Shown here: one piece after another, positions 9,565 through 18,500 of the stretch
Layout of the letters: each line of letters starts with the position of its first letter
How positions within the stretch are numbered: the stretch's first letter is position 1
Assembly: GCA_031259965.1 (NCBI GenBank)
Contig: JAIRKT010000083.1
Location: 1-36,546, forward strand
Origin: Christensenellaceae bacterium
GTDB lineage: Bacteria; Bacillota; Clostridia; Christensenellales; DTU072
Direction: 5' to 3'
DNA length: 36,546 nt
The notes under the pieces: generated by a model
What the model saw: the letters and a program-made list of their open reading frames with translations, nothing else
Database searches by the model: none
What the model was told of the DNA's origin: nothing
Made by a program: the position numbers and the translations under genes

Positions 9565-9593
9565 TTGCTTTTTTTTAAAGTAAAGGTTATAAT
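9565..9593 (+). promoter_or_regulatory. sigma-A promoter for the membrane-protein gene
   Basis: TTGCTT (9565-9570), a 17-nt spacer and TATAAT (9588-9593) stand about 45 nt before ATG 9639. The ribosome site GGAGAG (9629-9634) follows in the right place. Confidence 0.7.
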
Positions 9594-9638
9594 CATATAT
9601 GTGCATGCCAACATGTAATATTTTCCACGGAGAGAAGT

Positions 9639-11174
9639 ATGGAGTTCTTGAAGAATTTAACTAAATTGTTAAAAACTGATCTCGATTTTCTTACCCTTGG
9701 ACAAACCTTTGGTCCAGCAATTTACCTGTGTTTAGCAGGAATTGTTGCCATCTTGATAGCATATGTTATCTCGGTGTTTGTTTCAAAAGGTTCGAATGTG
9801 GCTAAACTAACTAAGCGTATATCAAAGGTAACAAACAATATACGTGGTGTAGATCCCATCGATGAAAACAATATTAATGAGTTTAATAAAAACTTTATAA
9901 CTCTACCAGAATCCATAAAACGTGGCTGGAGTGGTTTTTTGTCTATACAAACAAAATACCCCTCAGATTATATTCTCGAAAAGGACATAATCGAAGATCC
10001 CAAAGAAAATTTAACAACGAGTGGTTTTAGATCTTTTTTTCTGGGGGCATCCCTCTTCATTGCAATACTCTTAGGAATTGTTTCACTAGGGGTGCAGATA
10101 GAATCTTATGAGTGGAAATTTAGCTTAACAAATATACTTTTTATAGTTCTACAAACACTTTTGGTTGTTGTGCCTCTCTTGTTTTTAACAGGGTTATTTT
10201 CGAGTTCCGCAGGTCGAATTGATAACAAACAGAGAAAAAATCTAAGTGATACAATTAAATCGTTCTTACTAGCGCTTGACAATTGTTTAATTCTCTTTAG
10301 AGAGGAGCGTGATGAATTTTCTTCAGAAAATATTGAAGAGATTGATGCCGCTATCGAAAAAATACTTGCTGGTAGAGTGGATGTTGGTAGTGAAGTTTTA
10401 GCCGATAAGCTAGATGAGACGCCTAGTAGTGTTTTGGAATTTGTGCCTGTAAAACCAGAGAACGACAATGAAATTGTTGAACCAGTTGACGCAATTTTGT
10501 TGTATGATGAAAACGCTTTGACTAGCAAAGTATTAGACCTCACTGCAACTGATGATGAAATAGATGACACGCTCGTTGACGAAGAGTTAAATGATTATGT
10601 TGAAGAGCTGATTCATGATGATGAAGTTGATCTTGAGTCTATAACAGATGAAACAACTGATGAAGATTCTATTTTGGAAGAGCCACCTGTGGTCGAGGAT
10701 GAGGTGTCTGAGAGTGTAACCCAGGAAATAACAGAGGAGACTGTATCGGAAGTTGAAGAGGCAGAAGTTGTTCAAGATGAAGTGGAAGATGAGCCTGTTT
10801 ATGAAGAAGCTGCAGTCGAAATTGTAGATGAACAACCAGAACCAGTACCTGAAGTGGTTGAAGAACCTCAAGCGGCACAAATAGTTGAAGAGGAGCTGGT
10901 TGAACCTGTAGAGGAAAGTGTACTTGACGCTATAAAACTTGAAGATGGCGAAGAAGATATCTCATCTGATCTCGTTGTATTAGTAGAGGCTGTTGATGCA
11001 GCGGTTAGTGATCCTATTACAACGAAAGGTGATTTAGAAGAATTGACGCTTATTTTAGATGATGCAAGAAGAAGTGGTATTTTTGAAAGAAAAGTAGAGC
11101 AGTTAATATTCGATACTTGTTTTGAGATAGTGGCTGAAATTTACTTTAAATTTGATGATAAGAAACCCGCTTAA
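9639..11174 (+). CDS. three-helix membrane protein with a long acidic Glu/Val-rich tail, function unknown
   Basis: I do not recognise this 511-residue protein. Hydrophobic segments lie at about residues 25-48, 132-152 and 163-187, the last two close together like a hairpin. Between TM1 and TM2 is a roughly 80-residue polar part containing IKRGWSGFLSIQTKYP. After TM3 comes a helical part (about 195-250). Residues about 255-455 are extremely rich in Glu, Asp and Val, with patterns such as VVEEP and EEELVEPVEE, and are probably disordered. The last 70 residues (LVVLVEAVDAAVSDPITT onwards) look like a folded helical domain. The TM1, 'W..F' and paired-TM arrangement is loosely like MotA/TolQ-type proteins, but no family motif confirms this. 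GGAGAG 5 nt upstream of ATG and a strong promoter support the start. A terminator separates it from corA. Confidence 0.8.
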   Translation: MEFLKNLTKLLKTDLDFLTLGQTFGPAIYLCLAGIVAILIAYVISVFVSKGSNVAKLTKRISKVTNNIRGVDPIDENNINEFNKNFITLPESIKRGWSGFLSIQTKYPSDYILEKDIIEDPKENLTTSGFRSFFLGASLFIAILLGIVSLGVQIESYEWKFSLTNILFIVLQTLLVVVPLLFLTGLFSSSAGRIDNKQRKNLSDTIKSFLLALDNCLILFREERDEFSSENIEEIDAAIEKILAGRVDVGSEVLADKLDETPSSVLEFVPVKPENDNEIVEPVDAILLYDENALTSKVLDLTATDDEIDDTLVDEELNDYVEELIHDDEVDLESITDETTDEDSILEEPPVVEDEVSESVTQEITEETVSEVEEAEVVQDEVEDEPVYEEAAVEIVDEQPEPVPEVVEEPQAAQIVEEELVEPVEESVLDAIKLEDGEEDISSDLVVLVEAVDAAVSDPITTKGDLEELTLILDDARRSGIFERKVEQLIFDTCFEIVAEIYFKFDDKKPA

Positions 11175-11185
11175 AACTAGTGTGG

Positions 11186-11213
11186 TTGATGGTAATGTTG
11201 TCTAGCGTATAAC
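11186..11213 (+). promoter_or_regulatory. possible promoter of the corA leader
   Basis: TTGATG (11186-11191), a 16-nt spacer and TATAAC (11208-11213) lie just after the preceding stop codon. If used, transcription starts near 11220 and gives a leader of about 215 nt before corA. Other AT-rich -10-like sites nearby (11231, 11239) lack a -35. Confidence 0.4.
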
Positions 11214-11261
11214 CAACTTAAAAATTTAGTTATAACAATATAAAAAATAGTTAATGGAAAA

Positions 11262-11339
11262 ATGGATACTGACCCTTTAAGTAGATTTAAAAACTTCATA
11301 TCCCGTATTAAAGTACTATTGCATAGCGATAATCAATAG
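11262..11339 (+). CDS. 25-codon ORF, possible corA leader peptide
   Basis: ATG 11262 to TAG 11337-11339 encodes a 25-residue peptide beginning MDTDPLSRFKNF. The rest (about residues 6-21) could form a basic amphipathic helix. The acidic residues and proline next to the start recall leader peptides of Mg2+ transporter genes such as MgtL, where such codons make translation sensitive to Mg2+; that comparison is inference. There is no good Shine-Dalgarno, only GGA 3 nt upstream, and an overlapping 8-codon ORF begins at 11254. Translation is therefore uncertain. Confidence 0.3.
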   Translation: MDTDPLSRFKNFISRIKVLLHSDNQ

Positions 11340-11365
11340 TTACGCTTAAATTTACACAAATTTAG

Positions 11366-11391
11366 GGATACGGATTTTCGTATCCTTTTTT
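11366..11391 (+). terminator. intrinsic terminator upstream of corA
   Basis: GGATACG (11366-11372) and CGTATCC (11379-11385) form a perfect 7-bp stem around a 6-nt loop, followed at once by six T. It lies 44 nt before ATG 11435 and 190 nt after the previous stop. It either ends the upstream transcript or attenuates corA. Confidence 0.8.
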
Positions 11392-11434
11392 AATGTCAAA
11401 TTAAGCGCTTTATGCGCTAAGTGAGGGTTTATTT

Positions 11435-12400
11435 ATGATACAGATGTTAGTAACAGATGTTGAAACAAACAAGATAAACGAAATTAGTGTTACATCTTTA
11501 GTAGGGATTGATTTTAAAGACAAGTGGATACATCTTACTAATCCGACAGACAGAGAAATTGAACTTATAATGAGAGCTACAGGTGCTCCTGAGGACATGC
11601 TAAAAGCTGCGCTCGATGATGAGGAAAGGGCGCGTATTGAATCTGATGATGGTTTTACAATGACATTATTTGACATACCAGTTATAGAAGAAGAAAGCAC
11701 ACATTTTTCCTACAATACAATGCCATTAGGCCACATACTAGGAAATGGAGTGCTAATAACAGTTTGTTTAAAAGAGAATTCGATAATACACACATTTATG
11801 AATGGCCGAGTTAAAAATTGTGATATTTCAAACAAGGCACGCTTTCTTTTTCAGTTGTTTTATTCTAGTCACGTAAAGTATTTACAATATCTAAGGCAAA
11901 TTGATAAATCAAGCAGACGAATTCAAACTGAATTACACCGGTCTACAAAAAATAAGGAACTAATACAACTATTAGATTTACAAAACTCATTAGTATATTT
12001 TTCCACATCGCTTAGAGCTAACAACGGAATTTTGGATAAAGTGGCAAAATATTCAAAGGATATAAGTCCTGAAGATGAGGAGCTGCTCGAGGATGCTATC
12101 ATAGAAAATCGACAGGCTATAGACATGTGTAAAATATATCGCGAAATTTTAGCAGGAATAACCGAAACGAATGGAACCGTTATCTCTAATAATCTTAATA
12201 TAATAATGCGTGTCTTAACCAGTCTTACAGTTCTCATTTCAGTGCCTACATTAGTCGCATCATTTTGGGGGATGAATACAGGTGTGCCATTTGCAGGCAA
12301 ACAATGGGGATTTTGGATTGTAATTGTTTTTTCGGCAGTTGTTACAGCAATCAGTGGCTATTTCCTGAAAAAGGCAAATGATATATCTAATAAAAAGTGA
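11435..12400 (+). CDS. corA: CorA-family Mg2+/divalent metal ion transporter
   Basis: The 321-residue protein has the CorA layout: a large cytoplasmic N-terminal domain, a long stalk helix (about residues 140-265, with HVKYLQYLRQIDKSSRRI and NNLNIIMRVLTSLTVL), then two C-terminal transmembrane helices. The signature GMN is at Gly279-Met280-Asn281 (VASFWGMNTGVPF) at the end of TM1. TM2 is GFWIVIVFSAVVTAISGYF, followed by a basic end (LKKANDISNKK). CorA works as a pentameric channel and is usually gated by cytoplasmic Mg2+. The start ATG has GAGGG 7-8 nt upstream. The nearest good promoter lies before the upstream terminator, so expression may depend on readthrough. The specific metal cannot be told from sequence alone. 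Confidence 0.92.
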   Translation: MIQMLVTDVETNKINEISVTSLVGIDFKDKWIHLTNPTDREIELIMRATGAPEDMLKAALDDEERARIESDDGFTMTLFDIPVIEEESTHFSYNTMPLGHILGNGVLITVCLKENSIIHTFMNGRVKNCDISNKARFLFQLFYSSHVKYLQYLRQIDKSSRRIQTELHRSTKNKELIQLLDLQNSLVYFSTSLRANNGILDKVAKYSKDISPEDEELLEDAIIENRQAIDMCKIYREILAGITETNGTVISNNLNIIMRVLTSLTVLISVPTLVASFWGMNTGVPFAGKQWGFWIVIVFSAVVTAISGYFLKKANDISNKK

Positions 12401-12621
12401 AACAAATTTTCATTCGGATAATTTTAAGTAAATAAATCAAGTAAATTTTACTATTATTGTAATTTAATTGTAAGACTATTAGAATTTTCAAATTATACCC
12501 ATAAAGACCAAAACAAAATACGAATTTTAAGGCTAAATATCACATTTAACGCTTGATATATGTAAAAATTACTAAAATTTGTGCGTATTTATTATTTAAA
12601 TTTTGCAGTTTTTAATTATAG

Positions 12622-12650
12622 TTGACAATTTCCATTTTTTGATATATAAT
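12622..12650 (+). promoter_or_regulatory. consensus sigma-A promoter of lipoprotein 1
   Basis: TTGACA (12622-12627), a 17-nt spacer and TATAAT (12645-12650) form a perfect consensus promoter. GGAGG (12677-12681) follows 12 nt before ATG 12694. The remaining gap after corA (12401-12621) shows nothing else clear. Confidence 0.9.
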
Positions 12651-12693
12651 ATTACAAGTAGTAAAATACATAATTCGGAGGCTTAATATATAT

Positions 12694-15027
12694 ATGAAAA
12701 ATAAATTTCTGCTTATTCTGCTAGTCATTTTCATCATATCAACTTTCTTGGTAGCGATGGTGGCTTGTACTAATAAAAAACAACCCAATGATAATGATGA
12801 AAATAAAAATAAAGATAAAATAGACAATCCTGACGATGAAATTAAAAAGGTAACTTTTCAAGTGGCTTTGGATAGTGTTATTAGTGGTTTAGAAGGTGTG
12901 GTAGACTTTCTTGGTGAGGCTCATACAAAAATCCACGGTGGTGGAACCATTTATTTTAACATAGCAGGCAGTGTGGGTTTAGAGGTTACTATACAAGGTA
13001 ATTTTGAAACTATTGATCCTGAGAGCACAGCTGCAGCACGTAATAATGCTTTGTTAGATATAAAAGTTAACAAAGGTGGTAGTGACGCTTTAAAATCAAT
13101 ACTAACAGTTTATGTTACTGGCGATGTTATTTACATAGGTGAAGCATTAACCCAGGAAGCTTTTTCCTGGATGAAACTCGAACAATTTAAAGAGGCAGCT
13201 ATCTTAAGTTATTATTTTGCAAAGTTACCTGGCATAATTGCAGGTTTTCCTGCTAAAGACGTAGGCGATATTATTGGCTCAGCAGGTGCGGCAAGTATCT
13301 TGAGTGATTGCTTTGGAGTTGATTCTTCTGATTTTGATGCGGACAACCCAAAATCTATAAACATCAATACGGAATTAGAGATATTAATAACCACGCTTAT
13401 TGGAAAGCTGGGATCACTTTTTAAAATTTTAGGAATAGATGTTGAAGATGGTGTTTCTTTGGAAAGTATTACCAGTACTGTCTCGGGTCTTTTAGGGTTT
13501 GATGCTGCACCTCTATTTGATATTTTGGCAAACTCAATTTTCAATGTTTCTCCAGAACAATTATTCGGAGCTGAACCAATAACAGAGGATGATAAACTGC
13601 CCACTATAAAGATTATATCTGATGTAAAAGAAGGAAAAACAAAACAGGTAGGCCTTTATTACAAGAATGATAATTTTAAACTCCTAGATGATGAAGGCAA
13701 ATCATTTGAACTCTCACTTGGCATTAAAGATTTAGTACTTAATGAAAATGTTGTTGCTATTTCTGCACCTAGTGGTCTTAATATAAGCACCGTAGGTAAT
13801 GCTTATTTGCAAGCAAACGTTAATTTGAATCTGCCTTTATTAAATGATGGCACAGAAGTTGATATTACCATATTTGCGGATCCAGCTATAAAAGTGCAAT
13901 GGGAAGATTCAGTGAAAAAGGATTCAGTGAAAGTTGATTTTACAAGTGCACGCGCATGGGCTTATGGCAAAATTACAGAAGGTGACGCTGAGTATGAGAT
14001 TTATGGTGAATATGTGTATAATGAGGAACTAGAAAAGGGTGTATTTGCTCTTAATTTAACAGGACTCAAAGAATTCCTAGGTTATACCGATGATTCAGAA
14101 AACATACCAGAGGCACTTCAAAAACCATACTATTATCTAGGTTTTGATCTTGATGAATTATTCTATGGGAGCGATGATGTCAATTCGGACTCTCCACTTC
14201 CAGTCGCTCCAATCCCTAACGATGCGGAAGGTGAACCTACTTTAAGCGATTTTGATACTGTAATAGGTTTAATTGAAGATTTGTTCAATGGCGATTCTTC
14301 AAACATACTTTCATTAATAATGACAGGTCTAAATGTAATAAAAGGCGATATACTTCCAGCGTTCACTGCGTTTGAAGAGGCAATCGAGAAAGAAGATAAA
14401 TCAGTTACAATAGCTTTAGCTACAATTCGTGAATTGCTAGACAAAAATGAAAATTTTGCGTTTATAAAAGATAGCACTTATTTAAAAGATGGTATTACGA
14501 AATTTATAAATGATCCTGCACAACTGTTAGCAGATTATATCGAAGAGGGTATTGAAGGCTATACAAAAGGTGATCTTTATGACCTTATCGGCAAAGCACT
14601 CGGTATCGAAGCCCTTGAAGGATACGATGATATGACTGAAGATGATCAAAAAACAGCAGACGCAATTATAGATACTCTAGCTCTTACATTAACTGGCATA
14701 CGCCCAGCAACTGATGCTGAGTCGGGAGTTGGTTTTGGCATAGCTATTAAGTTCACACTGCCTGTTGAAGGCGGTAATCCTGTAGAAACAACTGCTTTAT
14801 CTTTCAAAGCTACTATTGATATAAAGGGTGGCAGTTATGATCAAGCTATAGCAGCCTGTGGTTATATTAGTGAAAAGAGTGTAGCAGATGTTGAAGATTT
14901 TAGTGGATATTGGGATTTAGACGAAGATGGCGTTTTTGATTCAATAGTAGATTTGATAGAGATAATTTTAGACAAATATACGGAGACTGAGCAATCTAGT
15001 AGTGGCCCAGATGAGAATGTCGCATAG
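12694..15027 (+). CDS. lipoprotein 1 of a tandem surface lipoprotein series (777 aa)
   Basis: A type II signal peptide (MKNKF, then a hydrophobic run) ends at the lipobox AMVAC with Cys25; Met at -3 is slightly unusual. An Asn/Lys/Asp-rich linker follows. The mature part is a beta-rich, acidic domain. The segment DVIYIGEALTQEAFSW, followed by KLEQF and a helix, resembles the corresponding region of the two larger lipoproteins downstream, so it is probably the smallest paralogue. It has no stalk modules and no sortase motif. The alternating strand pattern is loosely like lipid-binding lipoproteins of the LppX/LolA type, which is only a guess. It has its own consensus promoter and a 12-bp terminator hairpin, so it is transcribed alone. 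It is predicted to be anchored on the outer face of the cytoplasmic membrane. Confidence 0.8.
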   Translation: MKNKFLLILLVIFIISTFLVAMVACTNKKQPNDNDENKNKDKIDNPDDEIKKVTFQVALDSVISGLEGVVDFLGEAHTKIHGGGTIYFNIAGSVGLEVTIQGNFETIDPESTAAARNNALLDIKVNKGGSDALKSILTVYVTGDVIYIGEALTQEAFSWMKLEQFKEAAILSYYFAKLPGIIAGFPAKDVGDIIGSAGAASILSDCFGVDSSDFDADNPKSININTELEILITTLIGKLGSLFKILGIDVEDGVSLESITSTVSGLLGFDAAPLFDILANSIFNVSPEQLFGAEPITEDDKLPTIKIISDVKEGKTKQVGLYYKNDNFKLLDDEGKSFELSLGIKDLVLNENVVAISAPSGLNISTVGNAYLQANVNLNLPLLNDGTEVDITIFADPAIKVQWEDSVKKDSVKVDFTSARAWAYGKITEGDAEYEIYGEYVYNEELEKGVFALNLTGLKEFLGYTDDSENIPEALQKPYYYLGFDLDELFYGSDDVNSDSPLPVAPIPNDAEGEPTLSDFDTVIGLIEDLFNGDSSNILSLIMTGLNVIKGDILPAFTAFEEAIEKEDKSVTIALATIRELLDKNENFAFIKDSTYLKDGITKFINDPAQLLADYIEEGIEGYTKGDLYDLIGKALGIEALEGYDDMTEDDQKTADAIIDTLALTLTGIRPATDAESGVGFGIAIKFTLPVEGGNPVETTALSFKATIDIKGGSYDQAIAACGYISEKSVADVEDFSGYWDLDEDGVFDSIVDLIEIILDKYTETEQSSSGPDENVA

Positions 15028-15119
15028 TTTATTAATTCCAAACAAAGCTATTATAATACAACTAAAGAGATGACAACTATTCTAGCAATGTTTGTTTAAA
15101 TAAGTATTGAACGATTAAC

Positions 15120-15148
15120 AAAGGCTTTCACCTAAGTGAAAGCCTTTT
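15120..15148 (+). terminator. strong intrinsic terminator of lipoprotein 1
   Basis: AAAGGCTTTCAC (15120-15131), a CTAA loop and GTGAAAGCCTTT (15136-15147) form a perfect 12-bp stem. A short T-run follows (TTTT then AATTTAATTT). An A-run on the other side could let it work in both directions. Confidence 0.9.
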
Positions 15149-15357
15149 AATTTAATTTAAGAAAAAGAGTAGAATTTTCTGATTGTTATTTGCAACAGCT
15201 TAGAAGGATAGACAAACCTGGATTTTTATTTGCTAGTAGATATCTAAAAACCGACTTAAAAATTTAACAGATAGAAATCCCGATTACATTTTGATAAACT
15301 ATACTTCGAGAAAATGATGAATTTTGCGTGAATTGTGATTGTAAATACAACCTACTC

Positions 15358-15387
15358 TTGACAAAGTAGTACAAAATGTATTATTAT
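15358..15387 (+). promoter_or_regulatory. promoter of lipoprotein 2
   Basis: TTGACA (15358-15363), an 18-nt spacer and TATTAT (15382-15387) make a good sigma-A promoter. It would give a 5' leader of about 140 nt before ATG 15534, much longer than that of lipoprotein 1. Confidence 0.7.
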
Positions 15388-15412
15388 ATATACTGTATAT
15401 TTTTATGCATAA

Positions 15413-15461
15413 AAAGCTTGCTTTATTTGCGCGCGTGCGCGCGTGTTATGATATAAGCTTT
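15413..15461. repeat. nested inverted repeat around an alternating GC tract
   Basis: Outer arms AAAGCTT (15413-15419) and AAGCTTT (15455-15461) flank a 19-nt strictly alternating purine-pyrimidine run (15428-15446, mostly GCGCGCG). This run can itself fold as GCGCG/CGCGC (15429-15433 with 15438-15442). A pure GC run is striking in DNA this AT-rich. It may be a Z-DNA-prone site, a cruciform or an mRNA leader hairpin. Confidence 0.6.
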
Positions 15462-15466
15462 CAAAT

Positions 15467-15487
15467 TATTAACTTATTGAGTTAATA
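15467..15487. repeat. 8-bp inverted repeat in the lipoprotein 2 leader
   Basis: TATTAACT (15467-15474) and AGTTAATA (15480-15487) are exact reverse complements around TATTG. It could be an operator or the second hairpin of a structured leader. A third, weaker hairpin (15501-15519, one bulge and one G-U pair) lies just before the ribosome site. Confidence 0.5.
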
Positions 15488-15533
15488 GTTTAAACTTTAG
15501 GCGCATCTCGAGGATTGTGCGTGAGGAAAAGTG

Positions 15534-18500
15534 ATGTCAGGACGAAAAACGTTTTTTAAAACAATTTTGATTTTAGCAATCGCACTATTGTGCCTTGTTT
15601 TAATTGGTTGTTTACCGTATGATTCAGGGGTTGAATCTCCATACAATGTGGATCATGATAGTATAGCCAATGTTGATCATAGATATCCAGATCATAGTGA
15701 AACGAGAAAGAATGAGGTTGTTGATCGTGCTACTAACTCAATGGATGCGCTACTGGATCACCTTGACACGGATATTACGGCGGAAACTGGTTACTATATG
15801 GGGGCTGATGTTGTAATCAATACTTATGACGTAGTGCCATCCGAGCGATCTGCTTTTAGACTAAGACTTAGAGCCAATTTATATACATACCCTTATGAAA
15901 TCAAAGATGAAAATGGAGATAAAATACTAGATGAGGAAGGCCTGCCACTTGTCGATCCAGAAGCACTCGCTAGACACAATGAACTAATTAAATATAATGA
16001 TATAATTCTAGAATGGTTTGACGCTATGAGCAATCAAATGCTAATAGGATTTTATTTTGATGGTCTTAATCCGAATGCAGCCGATGCAGGTAATCATTTA
16101 TATCTAAATTTACTAGGATCCAAACGTATTTTTCTAGATTTTGGTGATTCGGTTTTGTATCAACAAATAGTTCGCTTAATTACGCATTTTGATTTAAATA
16201 CCATTGTAAGTGGTGCAGCTGATGAAGAAGATCCTGGTTATGTTAGTTTGTTTAATCAATTGTTAAAAACAGCAATAACGACAAATTACAAAGAAGTATT
16301 AAATGGTGAGGAGACTTCTTTGTTCTTCTATGGTGTTAACTTAGATGCAATAAGATCTACCATAACAGAAGAAGTACAAGATTTCTTTGCACCATTCAAA
16401 GATAGATTTGACCCTCTAACCAATAAATATTTGGGATTTAAATTTAGCACATTAGGAGCTATCACATTTGAATCTATAAATTCTGATATGCAATTTTTGA
16501 TAAACAAGCCATCCAAAGATTTGGATGAGATGTTGACAGGTCTTGTTTTAGATGCCTCTGGAAATGCCTCGGTTTTGAAAGCTAATGGGTATGAATCTGT
16601 TCCGTACACAGCAACATTTGATATTGATTATGCACTGCGTATATCAACAGATATAGTGATTGATAAGACCGATTATCAGGTATACAATTATGGATCATAC
16701 GAATTTGTGGGCGATTTATGGATTCCCATGTTGAATCTTGAAATGGACGCGCTCATTCGAACGGATATAAACGAATACGACCCAGAAAAGGGACTAACAA
16801 ACGCTACAAACAGGGTATGGGCTGAGTTTTATGATCAAAGCAACCAAAATGTCCTTATAGGCCTATATTACAAAGATGAGCTTGTATACATGAACATTCA
16901 AGAACTGATGGACATGTATGGCGGTGGTATTCAGCTGCAGGATTTAGGTTTTCCACAAGCCTATAAGGATGGGATTGATTTAGCAGATTTGCTAACAATG
17001 TTATTTGATATTATTGACGAGTATATTGTAATAGCCGTTGATGGAATATTAAAGCCCTCCGATCCTGATGCAGAAGATACATTTGGTATAATAACCGAAG
17101 CAATTACAGACAACATGGTATCAACAATGAAAGATCCGCTAATTCCAGAGTCCAGAAATACCATGAAGATCAAGTTGGACATCGAATTAATCAGGATAAT
17201 TCTCAGAGAGGTGTATGGCACGACTTATACCAATGAACTCATTATAAACCTTCTTCTCGAATTTATAGGTGTTGATCTCTATGAAATGGCAATGATTCTA
17301 GGTATAGATGTAAACGTTTTGTTAGAGACAATTTATATTGATGTTACATACGATGTAGATGAATACACTATCAAAATTGAGGTGCGACGTTTAGAAGAAG
17401 TAGGGCAGGAAGAAGAGGGTGATTTAATACTCAGATTAAACTTATCACCTACACACATAGGCGAAGAGGTAATAATCAGCTATCCACAATTAAATAATTA
17501 TAAGCCGTTGCAACAAATCCAAACATATAGTGCAGTAATTGAAGGAGAAATTATATTTGCAAAGAAAGAGTCTGTTTATTTATCAGATATTTTCGGTGCA
17601 ATGATTGGTGATTTGAGTGGCAAAAACACTGAGTATCTTTTGCCAAACGAAGCAGCCATATATTTCTCTTTAACATATGATATGTATATAAGGGATCAAA
17701 TACTTGAAGGAAACAGATGGACTAGAGCTGGCAGGAGTGCAATAAGTGCGAATATCTATATCTATGATAATTTTGGCCAGCGAGTTGATTTAGCTAGGAT
17801 TTATGCTAATGACGTATCGTTTGATAGTGCCTCCCCTATAGACGAATTCGGTTATATGTGGATTGAATTAGTTTGCATTGAAGGTATGCCCAAGTTAAAA
17901 GTGAGGGAGGATTTGTTTATAGAATCATTATACCAAATACTGGGTGGGGAGGCTGACGATTCTGAGGGGGTAATTGTAAGTCCTACTACCATAATACAGG
18001 CATTAATGGAGGATTCATGGCCTGTCTTTGAGCCTGAAGTAATAAGACTTACCACTTCAAACCAAATGTTTAAGAATTTGTTTGGTGTAGATGAGTTGAT
18101 AGCGGATATAACCCTGCAAGTAGGTTTTAAACAAAGGGTTAGAAATATTGATGAGCTCGAAAATGGATTTGCAATGTATAGTGTAGGTGGACTCGCCAAC
18201 ATAAGCGGCGAAACCATGTATGAGATAAAATTACACGAGACTATAAAAGTAACTTTTGATTTTGGGACTCATGTTGAGGTTAAGGATTTTATCATCGATT
18301 ATGACCCGCTATCAATAACTGTGCCCAACGCAGATGGATATTTTTATCCTGCGACAAATGGTCAGTTTATGGGTGTTATGCGTGCATATAGAGTATCTGT
18401 CAATTACAAAGATACGATTGTATCGCTTCAAGAACCGCACTTAGACAAAGAACCCATAAACGGTGCATTTTCATCTAGTGTAAATGCTTACTACGATTCA

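Larger units (their letters stand above)
9268..9638. other. intergenic region after addA
   Basis: This 371-base AT-rich gap has no convincing ORF. It holds a putative terminator for addBA at 9318-9341 and a good promoter for the next gene at 9565-9593. I see nothing else between about 9345 and 9560 except a weak AAAATC/GATTTT stem near 9410-9425. Confidence 0.6.
11214..11434 (+). promoter_or_regulatory. candidate attenuator leader of corA
   Basis: In order, this region holds a 25-codon ORF (11262-11339), a hairpin over that ORF's stop codon (AGCG-TAA 11325-11332 with TTACGCT 11340-11346, one bulged A), a strong intrinsic terminator (11366-11391) and a small hairpin AGCGC/GCGCT (11404-11418) directly before the corA ribosome site. 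The segment TATCCCGTAT (11299-11308) inside the ORF can pair with the terminator's 5' arm, either as TATCCC with GGGATA or as CCGTAT with ATACGG. It would then act as an antiterminator. It does not resemble the M-box Mg2+ riboswitch as far as I can see. It could also simply be the end of the previous gene plus a short corA leader. Confidence 0.4.
15028..15533. other. intergenic regulatory region between lipoproteins 1 and 2
   Basis: About 500 bases hold the terminator of lipoprotein 1 (15120-15148), an unremarkable AT-rich stretch (15150-15355), a promoter (15358-15387) and a leader of about 140 nt with three successive inverted repeats: 15413-15461 (containing an alternating GC tract), 15467-15487 and 15501-15519. 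A GTGAGG ribosome site lies at 15521-15526. No ORF is convincing here. Confidence 0.6.

Noticed and set aside
10106-10880. Open minus-strand frames of about 70-154 codons opposite the acidic membrane protein
   Set aside because: They mirror the Glu/Val-rich, low-complexity coding strand, have no ribosome sites, and their products are Ser/Leu- or aromatic-rich with no family features.
9639-11174. ZorA-type antiphage motor subunit
   Set aside because: The TM layout is only loosely similar, no MotA-family motif is visible, and there is no ZorB or OmpA-like partner next to it.
11175-11434. Known M-box (ykoK) Mg2+ riboswitch before corA
   Set aside because: The conserved M-box core could not be recognised; only the terminator and antiterminator-like pairing are visible.
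12396-12408. Hairpin AGTGAAA/TTTCATT over the corA stop codon as a terminator
   Set aside because: The stem is weak and AT-rich and no T-run follows.
15388-15533. c-di-GMP riboswitch in the lipoprotein 2 leader
   Set aside because: The conserved c-di-GMP-I core is absent, although such switches often control adhesins.
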